Below, piece after piece: positions 54,908 to 64,000 of a stretch of DNA of 64,000 nt. Below the pieces are notes generated by a model. That model made no database searches and had not been told where the DNA came from. It saw only the letters and a list, made by a program, of their open reading frames with translations. The translations under genes and the position numbers were made by a program. The DNA is from Calliopum simillimum (taxonomy: Eukaryota; Arthropoda; Insecta; Diptera; Lauxaniidae): NCBI GenBank assembly GCA_951812925.1, contig OX638368.1, positions 83,186,909 through 83,250,908 on the forward strand. The letters are read 5' to 3'. Positions within the stretch are counted from its first letter, which is position 1; each line of letters begins with the position of its first letter.

Positions 54908-56275
54908 TGAATTGAGGTCCATAAAGTGAGCTATGCAGGTGTGACGAATTTCGATGTTTTTTGGGTGGGAATTTCGAGCTATTTTCGAGCTTTTCAACAA
55001 TAAATTCGAACTGTCTGGGAAATTTTCCATTTTCCGGAAAAGCGGAAAAATTGTTCTGCATAGCTTAGTTTATTTTTTCAGCCAGACGAATCTGCGGGAA
55101 GAGTTAGCAATGAAATCTTTCAACGGAGGAATTTTGAGCTAAAAGCATTTTCCGGAAAACTCCCAATTTTTCCGGAAAATCCCAAAAAACTTTTTTATGG
55201 CCAACTTTATTTTTTTCAGCCAGACGAATCCGCGGGCATAGTAAGCGATGAAATCTTTTACCGCAGGAATTTCAAGCTACTTTCGAGCTGACCTTGAATG
55301 AAGTGTTTTCCTAAAATTTCCCCGGAAAATCCCAAAAAAAATTTTCAGCCAGACGAACCCATGAGAATATTTGGTGATCATATTATTTGGGACACGAATT
55401 TCGAGCAAGTTTCGAGCTCATCAAAAACGAAAAGTGTTTTCCGGAAAAGCCCAAACTTTCCCGGAAAATCCCAAAAAATATTTTTTTATGGCGGTGCCAT
55501 GTAATAATCCCCACGGACATAATCCCCATTTCGTAAATGGGTGTTATGTCCGCAAATTTTTGGATACATTACCAACTGATCCCCGGCCGAAGGCCGCCGC
55601 GAAGCCGGTGTTGGATTTTTGGGAGTTTTAAATCCTGAGCTGCGGCCGTAGGCCACCTACTTACCCTTACTCTTATGTAAAACTACTATGGCTACCAAAC
55701 TAAGTGTCGGATATATTATAGGCTGATCCGCGAAAAACTTTCGGACATAATCCCTCTTTCGTAAATGGGGATTGATTCCGGATAATTTGCGGACATGACA
55801 TAGGGAAAAAAAATAATTTTTTTAAATTTTTTGGGACTTTCCGGGGAAATTTAAGGAAAACACTTCATTGAAGGTCAGCTAGAAAGTAGCTCGAAATTCC
55901 TGCGTTAAAAGATTTCATCGCTTACTATTCCCGCGGATTCATCTGGCTGAACAAATAAAAGTTAGCCATAAAAAATTTTTTTGGGATTTTCCGAAAAAAT
56001 TGGGAGTTTTTCGGAAAATGCTTTTAGCTGAAAATTAGCTCGAAAGTAGCTCGAAATTCCTTCATTTAAAGGTTTCATCACTAACTCTTCCCGCAGATTC
56101 GTCTGGCTGAAAAAATAAACTAAGCTATGCAGAACAATTTTTCCGCTTTTCCGGAAAATGGAAAATTTCCCAGGCAGCTCGAAATTACTGTTGAAAAGCT
56201 CGAAAATAGCTCGAAATTCCCAACCAAAAACATCGAAATTCGTCACACTTGCATAGCTCACTTTATGCACCTGAT
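54908..56275. repeat. Large inverted repeat with internal tandem units
   Basis: The left arm, about 54908-55350, is reverse-complementary to about 55822-56275 with about 90% identity by eye. Each arm carries direct repeats starting GCCAGACGAAYC (plus-strand starts 55081, 55219, 55348; spacing 138 and 129 bp). Each repeat is followed by GCGGGMADAGT and TTTTCCGGAAAA-type palindromes. The spacer of about 470 bp has its own inverted pair (GGACATAATCCCCATTTCG and AATCCCTCTTTCGTAAATGG). The arms produce similar-looking short open frames on opposite strands, which are not genes. Confidence 0.75.
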
Positions 56276-56317
56276 GAATTGACTAAAACAGTAGGTAAGT
56301 TTAAATTTACTTCAGTG

Positions 56318-56463
56318 CAGTGGCGGATACAGCATTGTCAAGAGGGGGGGCCGATTGACTACATTTCTAGATAATAACAGAATGTTTTCAAAATCTTTAC
56401 ATATAATTTAGGTTTGAGAGAGGGGGCGATCGCCCCGTCGCCCCCCCTCTGGATCCGCCACTG
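56318..56463. mobile_element. hAT-type MITE, 146 bp, perfect target duplication
   Basis: CAGTGGCGGATAC at the left and the reverse complement CAGTGGCGGATCC at the right form the TIR. CTTCAGTG is present on both sides (56310-56317 and 56464-56471). GC-rich AGGGGGGG and CCCCCCCTCT subterminal runs and a GGCGATCGCC palindrome lie inside. Ends and 8-bp duplication are typical of hAT MITEs. Young insertion. Confidence 0.92.
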
Positions 56464-56775
56464 CTTCAGTGGTGAGTTGTCACTGTTCTGACTTGAAATT
56501 CTGGTAAAATATATAATAAATAAATAAGCACGCACCATTTTTTTCTCCATGCAGTATGAGCATATGAAGGAAGGAAAATTAACAAAACCATAAAATGCAG
56601 TTCATTTTGGTTAAAAAAAATCAAAGAATGTATTTTGATATGGTTTTTGTGTGTCTCACATAATGAAAAAGATGATCAAATAACAAACAATAATAAAGGC
56701 AGATATAACATATCTAATAGGACGAAAAAAATCGAGAAACATTAAATATTTTTGAGAGTAAATAAAATTCTGCAA

Positions 56776-56988
56776 TTGAAGAGTGGATTTAACAAAGGAC
56801 CTTAGTGTCAGTGACATTCTGTTAGAAATGATTTAAATTATTTTCACAAGAAGTTTACCTAATGGTGTGGAATTGATTGCATTATATTGAAAAAATTATA
56901 CCGGTGAAAAATCGATTATAACGGCACATATGACATTACTTCCAATCGTACTGGTATTTAGGCTCTTTGGTACTTTCACTCCCTCAAT
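56776..56988. mobile_element. MITE family M, copy 4
   Basis: 213 bp. The left end TTGAAGAGTGGATTTAACAA and the reverse complement of the right end TTGAGGGAGTGAAAGTACCA are diverged forms of the copy 1 ends, continuing into AAGGACCTTAGT and AAGAGCCTAAAT. The interior has GTTTACCTAATGGTGTGGAA and TTATACCGGT, shared with copy 1. Confidence 0.65.
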
Positions 56989-57150
56989 TATCGAATAAGT
57001 ACCCAATATTCAGAAAATTATCGACATATAAAGAGAAGTATCAATTGGTAACGATAAAGTGGATTAGTTTCAACAATCGTATCGAATGGTAGCAAAAACA
57101 TTTTAATTGCTTAAACCCGAAAATTATTGATATAACAACTAAGATGCCAA

Positions 57151-57979
57151 TACGACGGCTAGCTGATAAGTTTGAGACTTTTTGAATTTTTTGCACAGTT
57201 ATTTTAAATTCAACACTGCTCTTATTTAGTATTTTATATTAACAGAGCACTGAAAAATTTTGAGCACCCTAGGTCATTTAATTTTGCTTTGACAGTCATT
57301 GACGCCAAACAACTTCGAGAATTTTAAGGAAATATGGAAAAAAGTGAATTTCGTATGCGTATTATGCATTATTTTTTGCGTAAAATAAAATTTCTTCGAG
57401 AAGGGCTTGATAAATAATTTGAGAAATTTGCACTATAAATTTCAATAATTAAGAGGCTTACTGAGTTCCGTTTACAAGCGACGTTTAAAATTAGTCGTTA
57501 CTCCAGAAATCTTTAATAAATCCTTGGAATGATATTGGATGATCAGAGTGGGTACATCATATTTGGATGAACATTTGGACATGGAACAGCTATCCATACG
57601 AAGGCTGCCGCAATTGCTCACACTCGAACATAAACGCAAAAGTATGACTACTTCAAAGCAGAGTTTGGCGCAATCCAAACAAGTTTTTGCATCGTTTTGC
57701 TATCAAAGACAAAACACGTATCCATTACAAGACACCAGAAATGAAGAAACAATCAAGATAGTGGTTTCTTTTTCGGGTTAACGTGCATCAAAGATCACCA
57801 GCGAATATAAATATTATTCAGAGCTTTTTGACAGATTCGATATTGATTTGAAGCAGAAACGACCACATTTTGGCGAAGAAAAAGAACTGTTCAATCAAGA
57901 CAATTCACAGATATACACATGTTTAGTAACCTTGGCAAAAATTTATAATCTGAGCTACTAACTGCTACCCCATCCACAG
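57151..57979 (+). pseudogene. Mariner transposon remnant
   Basis: A left end GGCTAGCTGATAAGTTTGAG beside TA resembles known mariner ends. A start at 57334 reads MEKSEFRMRIMHYFLRK, the typical mariner opening, then stops. Further on come LDMEQLSIRRLPQLLTLEHKR, a frameshifted HRFAIKDKTRIHYKTPE block with Lys where the catalytic Asp precedes ETW in the family (IKDKTR), and DRFDIDLKQKRPHFGEE with LFNQDNSQIYT, the second Asp block. One in-frame TAA follows before LLPHPQ, where homology ends abruptly at 57979. The remaining third and the right end are missing. Inactive. Confidence 0.85.
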
Positions 57980-58680
57980 GGGCGTGGAGAAAAATCCGGG
58001 CCTGGAGGTAATTATATACCGTGCCGCCTCCACTACTAGTTTTTTTTTATTCGACATTAGCCCACAGGATGCCCAAGAGATATATGAAATGTGCAAAGTT
58101 GTGATTTTGTTTTGCTTCCCACCCATATTCATAAAATAAAAGTCAAAAAATAAGATTTCGGCCGGTCTTCGATCAATGTTTGTAAAATATACTAAAAAAT
58201 GGCAAATCATTTTAACTATTGGTTTTTTTCAGAGATGTCATTAAATCAACTTTTGTAGAGAATAACTAGGCCATATTGGCCTCTCTTAGGAGATTTTGTT
58301 CCAAATATTAAACTTGTTGCTGTTTTACAACAAAAATATTAATTTTTTTAGAAAATTTTCATGAGTAGAAATTGATTTTTTTTAAATTTCAAATGGCGAA
58401 ATATTTGTTTTGGAAATCCTATGTTGTAGGAAATTAAATGTAAATTAATTAAAAAGAAAAAGGTAACTAAAAATACATACTAATTTTTAAGGTATGGATC
58501 TGGTCTCAAAGTACTGATTTTTGTCTTCAAAATGAGCTATAAAATGGTTTTGTATAATTTTCCTTTCAACAAATAATATTTTCCTAGAGGCAAGATTCGG
58601 TACCTTAAAGTCTTTAAGTTATGCAGCGTGTAAAAGGATATTGATTTAATAAGTTTTATTTTTTTATAGTTGATAGTAAA

Positions 58681-59210
58681 GATGGGCGTTGGCTCGAGTT
58701 TTATTCATGGCCCGCGGGGCTCTACTTACAAGTGATGGGCTCGGGCTTTGAAATAAATTTTCATGCGAGCGCGAACTTAACCACAAAAGCCCTTAATTTA
58801 GAGGCCCGTGAGGACCCGTAAGTCACACGAAGGTTTAGAAGCACGAACTTGGAAAAAATTCTGTTCTTAAATAAAAATATGGAAAATAATATATAAGTGA
58901 AATGTTTAGGATGAAAATGGTGTTAGTTAAGGCAACCAAAAAAACTTATTAGATTTGACGAAAAAGCTCAAGTGAGCAGACAATGTACATATAATCTCGT
59001 TAAAAAAAAAATAATAATAATAATTGTGCGGGCCCGGGTTTTTTCTCAAGTGCTTGTTTTGTGTTCGTCGATTGGGCCCGTTTCCTCTAGTTGAGCGTAA
59101 ATATCATACTATAAATTTTATTAATGAAGATATTCTTTCTACTTAAGTCCGGGCCCTCCAAAAAACTCCGGGCCCGGGGGAATCCCACCTTATCGTCAGG
59201 CCTGCCCATC
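58681..59210. mobile_element. hAT-type MITE, relative of 6654-7157
   Basis: The ends GATGGGCGTTGGC and, reverse-complemented, GATGGGCAGGCC are inverted. The interior matches 6654-7157 in order: CATGGCCCGCGGG, TGGGCTCGGGCTTTGAAAT, CTTGGAAAAAATTCTGTTCTT, GGGCCCGGGTTTTTTCTCAA. An extra segment (about 59090-59195) with CCGGGCCCTCC repeats the end region. Older than the first copy. Confidence 0.6.
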
Positions 59211-59299
59211 CAGCATGTTCTCCATGCGACTGTTTCCTTGTTTTTGAGATTGTCTGTTTTCAATGACTGTAGAACACAAACTAAATGACGCAGCTTGCT

Positions 59300-60480
59300 A
59301 AAAATTTCACAGTAGTCTGCTTATAGATAAAAATTGACGGGAAAAGTGTTTGCTTTAAAGTTGATGTGCGGAAAATGCAAAACCCGTACTTTTCAAACGA
59401 CCCTCGCCTGCATTGAATTCTTAAAAAACGGTTAAACAGACAAATTTCAAAAGTCTAGATAAATTTTCGTTTTTTGTTTTCAATTTTCATAAACAAAATT
59501 TTCACGCCCGAGAAAAAGTTCAAAGAATCGTTTGAGCAAAATCAATTTTTTCTCGCACTCGCAGCTCGGACTGAATGTGTTCAGGACTTCATGCATAAAT
59601 GAGAGCTTTTCGGGAAAAAACCTGGAGTAAACAAACAGACTGAATATCAAATTTTTAAAAAATTCTTAAATATTCGAAACTAATAAAAATTTCAAAAGTA
59701 ATCGGTTTAACTAGCGGCTTCATAAATCTACAAAAAACGTTATGAAGGTGTTGTTGTTACAAAGCAGACACGCGAAACATCTGAAATTGTTTTTATAGCT
59801 CCATGCTACGTGGCCATTGCATTGTGCTGCTGCAGCGTGGAGTTGCCTGCAAATATCAGCGGTGCTTGATATGGTGCATGCTCGTACGTACATAGCTCTT
59901 GCCTCATCTTCATTTGTGTTGATGCAGCTTTTGTATGCAATGCGCAGCAAAATATTAAAGACTTGCAATATTTTTCTTGACGTTGCTGCTGTGGGGGGTT
60001 AAGACCAAGTTTGTTTGATGAGTTCCCGCTTTTGTTGCATTTGATTTTTTTACGAGTTCATAGAAAACTTTTTTAAAATGAGCGCAGTGAAGAAAAAAAA
60101 AAAACGAAAAAGAGGATAAGAATTGTCCAAGCCTCAAATCAGCAGTACAGACTTTGAATTCAAACGAACTGATTTCTTTGCACTGAGCTTGTAGGTTTTT
60201 GAATATTTAAACGCATTTTTTTTTTCTGAAGAAATTAGTGGCTTAATTTGTGACTGTACTATGCTTTTATGTACTACGCTGCGTTATCGTAAAAAATTTA
60301 TTTTTAGTATGTGCTGTTACTCATACGACATGGTGCACAATATAAATGTTGAACAATAAAGTTTTCAATTTTCGTTTGTTTTTTGTTATAAAGTTTTACT
60401 TCTGTGTTTTATTTGCATGAATTAATAGAACTGAAGTTCCTGCGATTAACTTTAGCGGGAATCGTAAAATTCCACACCAT
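59300..60480. other. GC-richer non-repeat segment upstream of calexcitin-like gene
   Basis: About 59740-60060 is balanced in composition, with CAGCTG/GCTGCTGCAGCG motifs and CGTACGTACAT, and no transposon signature. Frames here are short and unconvincing. It could hold a promoter or enhancer of the minus-strand gene, by position only. Confidence 0.25.
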
Positions 60481-60511
60481 AAACTTTAATAATTTTACAG
60501 TGCAAACTTAC

Positions 60512-60620
60512 CGTCACTGCATAATGTTGTTGCAATCAAAAACGTAACGACTTGATCAAGGGAAATCTCAAATGAAATTGGCATCATTAAACTGGTAAAT
60601 ATTTTAGCCATTAACACATG
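60512..60620 (-). other. Possible 5' non-coding exon end of calexcitin-like gene
   Basis: On the minus strand GCAGTGACG is followed by a strong donor GTAAGTTT at 60511-60504. It is one of the better donors upstream of the 5' untranslated acceptor at 53381, at a distance of about 7 kb. The exon start is unknown; this is only a candidate. Confidence 0.2.
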
Positions 60621-61029
60621 TCAATATGGCTATTGAAATTGAAGGGTTCACAAATAAATGAAGCTCACACATAAGCACACATTTACGCACACAGGCATTA
60701 TGATCATAATCCAGGTGTGTGTGTGTGGTTAATTAAAATTGTATGGCTTTAATTTAGCTTATGGTCATCAATATCATAAATATTTACACATTAATTGAGG
60801 CAACACAGTAGAACCAAAAAAAAAATTAACCCCTTGACTAACACGCGAACATATGTGTCCCAAGCCAAAAATTAAGTAAATTTATGTAATTGAGGACCAA
60901 ACTGCGTAAATTTCTTACATATTAGTTAGCAAGAGCATGCATTTGACCAAACGCAAAAATTAAGCATAAAAATGTTGGCTCTGATCGTCTGTTAAGAGTC
61001 GGAAACGCGTTATTTATATGTTTATAAGT

Positions 61030-61520
61030 GGCTTGAGTAAATTGCATCCAATAAAAAAATGGGCAATGCCACGCTCCCTCCACCCAAAATTCTTCATATC
61101 TCTGGAAATATTGAACTTAAGGGATTGAGACTCGGTACATACGTTTATGTTTGCACTGGAAAAAAATGTTCAATAAAAAACGGGCGGTGCCATGCCCCCT
61201 TTGTCTAAAAATCAAATTTGTCATATCTCTGAAACTATTTTGCACATATGAATAAGATTTGATTTCAGTTAAAGTGAAGCGAACACGAAAATGCCACTAT
61301 ATTAAGTTAAACTAGCTTAAGGTTCTTTGTTGGTATATAATAAGTAATTTTTTCCCCTATTTTTGTCCCTGTGGTATAGAAACTTAGCAAAAACATATTG
61401 GTCCGGATCAGAAAATGTTTGACAGTGCCACCAGACCCCTGAAGGTTGGAAAAACGCTATTGCAGCATATCATTTTGGATCTTTTGCTTACTTGGGCGGT
61501 GCCACGCCCTCTTGTCTAAA
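61030..61520 (+). repeat. GC-core repeat block
   Basis: GGGCAATGCCACGCTCCC at about 61063, GGGCGGTGCCATGCCCCC at about 61182 and GGGCGGTGCCACGCCCTC at about 61495, with CATATCTCTGRAA filler after the first two. These are the same core as at 8424-8940 and 16576-16816. Confidence 0.6.
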
Positions 61521-62022
61521 TTTGCCTAGTTTTTGCTCAGAGCTTGCACTTACTCATTTATGTAAGTGTCTGAGTGAAATTTAGTTGAAGTATCCCAAAA
61601 AACGTTTTCCGTATGTCATTTTGAAAACTTTTGCTTATATGGGACGTGCCACGCCCTCTTGTTCGAGTTCTACTAGCTTAGCTCAGAAGTTGCGCTTACC
61701 ATACCTAATATTAATGTGTATTTTGGATGCATTGTCGTGAAAACACGCCTAAAAATGCATTTTGAATAAAGTTTTGGATGGGTGGTAGGCGTGTTTGTTA
61801 AAGGATTTCAATCATTCTCAATAAGTCATGCTAACTTTGACGACAGAGGCATTGTACGAAATGATTTCAACGGACGAACAGACATCCAGGCTGATGGACA
61901 TATCTATATCGATTCAGGAGCTGACGCTGATCAAGAATATATATACTTTTCTATACCTGCCACGCTTTCTTCTCTGCGTTACAAACGGAAGGACAAAGTG
62001 AATATACTCTTGGTGTAGGGAA
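61480..62022 (-). mobile_element. Second copy of the ATACCCTACAC-ended family (inverted)
   Basis: On the minus strand it starts at about 62022 with CCCTACACCAAGAGTATATTC. It continues with CACTTTGTCCTTCCGTTTGT, GCAGAGAAG, CGATATAGATATGTCC, TCTGTTCGTCCGTTGAAATC and two GGGCGTGG-type units. The same order is seen at 51704-53103 but without the nested insertion. The far end merges into the GC-core block and its inverted terminus was not found. A 78-codon open frame on the plus strand here has no independent support. Confidence 0.6.
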
Positions 62023-62029
62023 TAAAAAT

Positions 62030-63790
62030 GAAAACCCTCCAATGCCATGATTTTCCATGAAACAGTTTGAGCGACCTTTAAACAATCTTCAAAAATTTCA
62101 AAAATTCTTAGGTGACATATTTGATATTATCTTTCATGTTTTCAGGGGCAAGCATGGAATTTTGAAAAATTTTTTCCTTTTTTTTAATTAGTCTTATATA
62201 CACAAATATATATTTATTTTGCAAGTATGTAGGGAGCATATTGATTAAAAATTTATATTTATAATTAACAAAAAATTTAAAATTCTTTTGTTAATTTGCA
62301 ATAAAAATACAAGTTAGTTGCAATTTTCAATTACTACATACATATGCATATATATGTATGTAGTATGTACGAGTATTTATCAAAATTAAAAAAAGCATTT
62401 CGGAACACACATTTTATCAGACTAAATTAATTTTTGTAATAATTAAAAAGTTGTATGACAAAAAAGGAGCAACATCCGTGAGAGATTAATACTTTAAGCT
62501 GTCAAACTTTTAAACGTTAAAAAAAATGTTAAATATCATTTTATGTAAATTAATTAAAAAAAAAAAACGCCTTTTCTCCATTTACATTTTATGCAGATGA
62601 AAACATTCAAAATAATTCATTTGACAAAAAAAAGCCACGTTATTTTCACACGAACTGCACGATACTGAATGATTTGATTTTGGTTGGATTTCTTTACATC
62701 GAAATTGTGATTGAATTTAATCAAACCAAATGTTTTACATAATTTGTTTCATAAAAACAATCAACAGTCAGTGCAAATCAGAGCCTGAAGCCTCTACTTT
62801 TATTTGTCACCTGACAGTTTCGCACACTCTTTTTTTAATGATTTGCTATTCATAGCGTTTTTTTATTTTTATTTTTTTAGTTCTAAAAATTCTAGAGTTT
62901 TGTTTTGAAGGTATTGTTTAAATTGCTAATTTAGCATATTGTTTTAACAAAAGCTACATATAAATATTAAGGGCAATAATTTTTGAATAGTTACATAATT
63001 TAAGCATTGCCCTGCATGCCCCAAAACGTTCAGTGAAGTACCAGTGTTACAGAACGGGTTAATATTTCGAAGCATGGCTCATATCTTTTCTTCTTATATG
63101 AGCTAAAATTGTGTATATGTTTATATGCATATATATATGGGCATATCCGAAAATAATCTCCTCCCAACAAACAATTTTATAACCTTTTAAATTTTTACGC
63201 TTGAAAAAAGTTTATATTCAAATGTTTTCGTAACCAATTTTCAAACTTTGGAAAATATTATTTTTTATTATTTTTAAGATTGATTTGCAAGGTTAAAATC
63301 AACAATTAGAAAACTGTTTATTTCCAAAAGTTTCAATAGGAAATCGTTTTCCAAACATGGGAAAACATTTTTATTTTATTTTTTCAATGACATATCGAGC
63401 TCAGTAAAACACAAGGCATTTGAATCATAACTGGCACGTTAGGTCAGTTGATAAGATTGTCGACTCATAATTTGAAAGTCATAGTAAACACAAATTTTTT
63501 TGTATTTTTAGTTAAATATAAAAATGTTTGGAATAGGTATGTTGTTTAATGAACTTAATAAATACTAACAAAATATTAATTGAAAGTTAAAAGAACAATT
63601 TAAAAATATTGAATAAAAAAATTTGGAAAATATTTTATAAAAACATTTCTAATAAGCTTGATCCAAATGATTTTCACAAGCTTGCTATGAAGGGTCCAGT
63701 TTAGATTATTAAATAATTAAAATTCAAGAATTTCCAAACATTTAGCAAGTTAATTTCGAAATGAAATGTTTGCTTCAATAAGCATATATA
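62030..63790. other. AT-rich stretch with minor repeats
   Basis: No coding sequence. TATCCGAAAATAATCTCCTC at about 63146 repeats part of the MITE at 15141-15536. TACATACATATGCATATATATG-type repeats occur near 62336. Confidence 0.35.
63432..63500 (+). ncRNA. tRNA-Met-like fragment
   Basis: TTAGGTCAGTTGATAAGAT resembles a D-arm/A-box region. TCGACTCATAATTTGA resembles an anticodon arm with CAT in the loop. The T-arm side has decayed and no intact cloverleaf can be drawn. Probably a tRNA pseudogene or SINE piece. Confidence 0.35.
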
Positions 63791-63792
63791 CT

Positions 63793-64000
63793 AGGGTGGG
63801 CCGATTTGAAAACTGATCTCGGCTGCCCCCCTATGTGAAGGGCATTCAGTGAATGAATATGAATATTTGCCCAACGAGTCGTATTTTTACATGGATTTTT
63901 GGTACATTGTTCTGTAAAATTAAAGAAAGCGGCAAATTTATTTCCTTAAACTGCCACAAGATGTTGCCCTGAAAAAAAATTAGTGTCAGATTCGGCATCC
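63793..64000 (+). mobile_element. Start of an element running off the window
   Basis: ACTAGGGTGGGCCGATTTGA followed by GATCTCGGCTGCCCCC marks an abrupt change to more GC-rich sequence at the right edge. The AGGGTGGGCCG opening looks like a transposon terminus, but the other end lies outside the window. Confidence 0.35.

Noticed and set aside
54848..56270. Similar peptides read from opposite strands (KFPRQFE / FELPGKF types)
   Set aside because: They mirror each other because they lie in the two arms of an inverted repeat. No shared start, stop or codon constraint.
61782..62018. 78-codon frame on the plus strand near the second ATACCCTACAC element
   Set aside because: It is the reverse complement of the repeat's own conserved blocks, and the equivalent region in the other copy is not open.

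Overview
This is a window of a eukaryotic, very AT-rich nuclear genome. It contains spliced genes with GT..AG introns, several kilobases of intron per gene, and a very dense load of small DNA transposons. The gene content and repeat types point to a higher fly (brachyceran Diptera; a tephritid fruit fly is my best guess, by inference only). No prokaryotic operon, rRNA, intact tRNA or CRISPR array is present.

Three host genes can be assembled exon by exon. (1) Plus strand, 10213-11200: the 3' end of a transmembrane-type (MACIT, type XIII/XXIII/XXV-like) collagen. It has 24 visible Gly-X-Y triplets, a two-cysteine C-terminal knot and an acidic tail. A possible alternative last exon lies at 14427-14489. 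(2) Minus strand, 18610-18185: a complete two-exon PTRHD1-type (Pth2-fold) protein of 118 residues. (3) Minus strand, 53337-39141: a complete five-coding-exon calexcitin-like EF-hand protein of 184 residues. Its gene spans more than 14 kb because its introns are full of mobile elements, and a further non-coding 5' exon is implied upstream of 53381.

The rest is mostly mobile DNA. A 4234-bp copia-type LTR retrotransposon (20033-24266, minus strand) has two 183-bp LTRs that differ at three sites, a 5-bp target duplication, a half-tRNA primer-binding site, and several breaks in gag-pol. Around it are hAT-like MITEs with 8-bp target duplications (6654-7157, 31206-31515, 56318-56463), a 1.45-kb hAT-ended element (36914-38367), a Harbinger-like palindromic MITE family (42396-42730, 45911-46250), a TTAA-flanked piggyBac-like MITE (15141-15536), and a TA-flanked element (28891-30455). 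There are also mariner and Tc1/mariner remnants (57151-57979, 48450-48850) and a three-level nest of elements (30577-32414).

The more unusual layer is structural. Several kilobase-scale foldback elements read as near-complete palindromes (1461-2673, 11802-12944, 5755-6512, 54908-56275). A GC-rich core of the type GGGCGGTGCCACGCCC recurs at about twenty sites in the otherwise AT-rich DNA, often at 115-140 bp spacing. I did not find a convincing novel protein-coding system. The best leads are the foldback families, the GC-core repeats, the nested element and the candidate alternative collagen exon.
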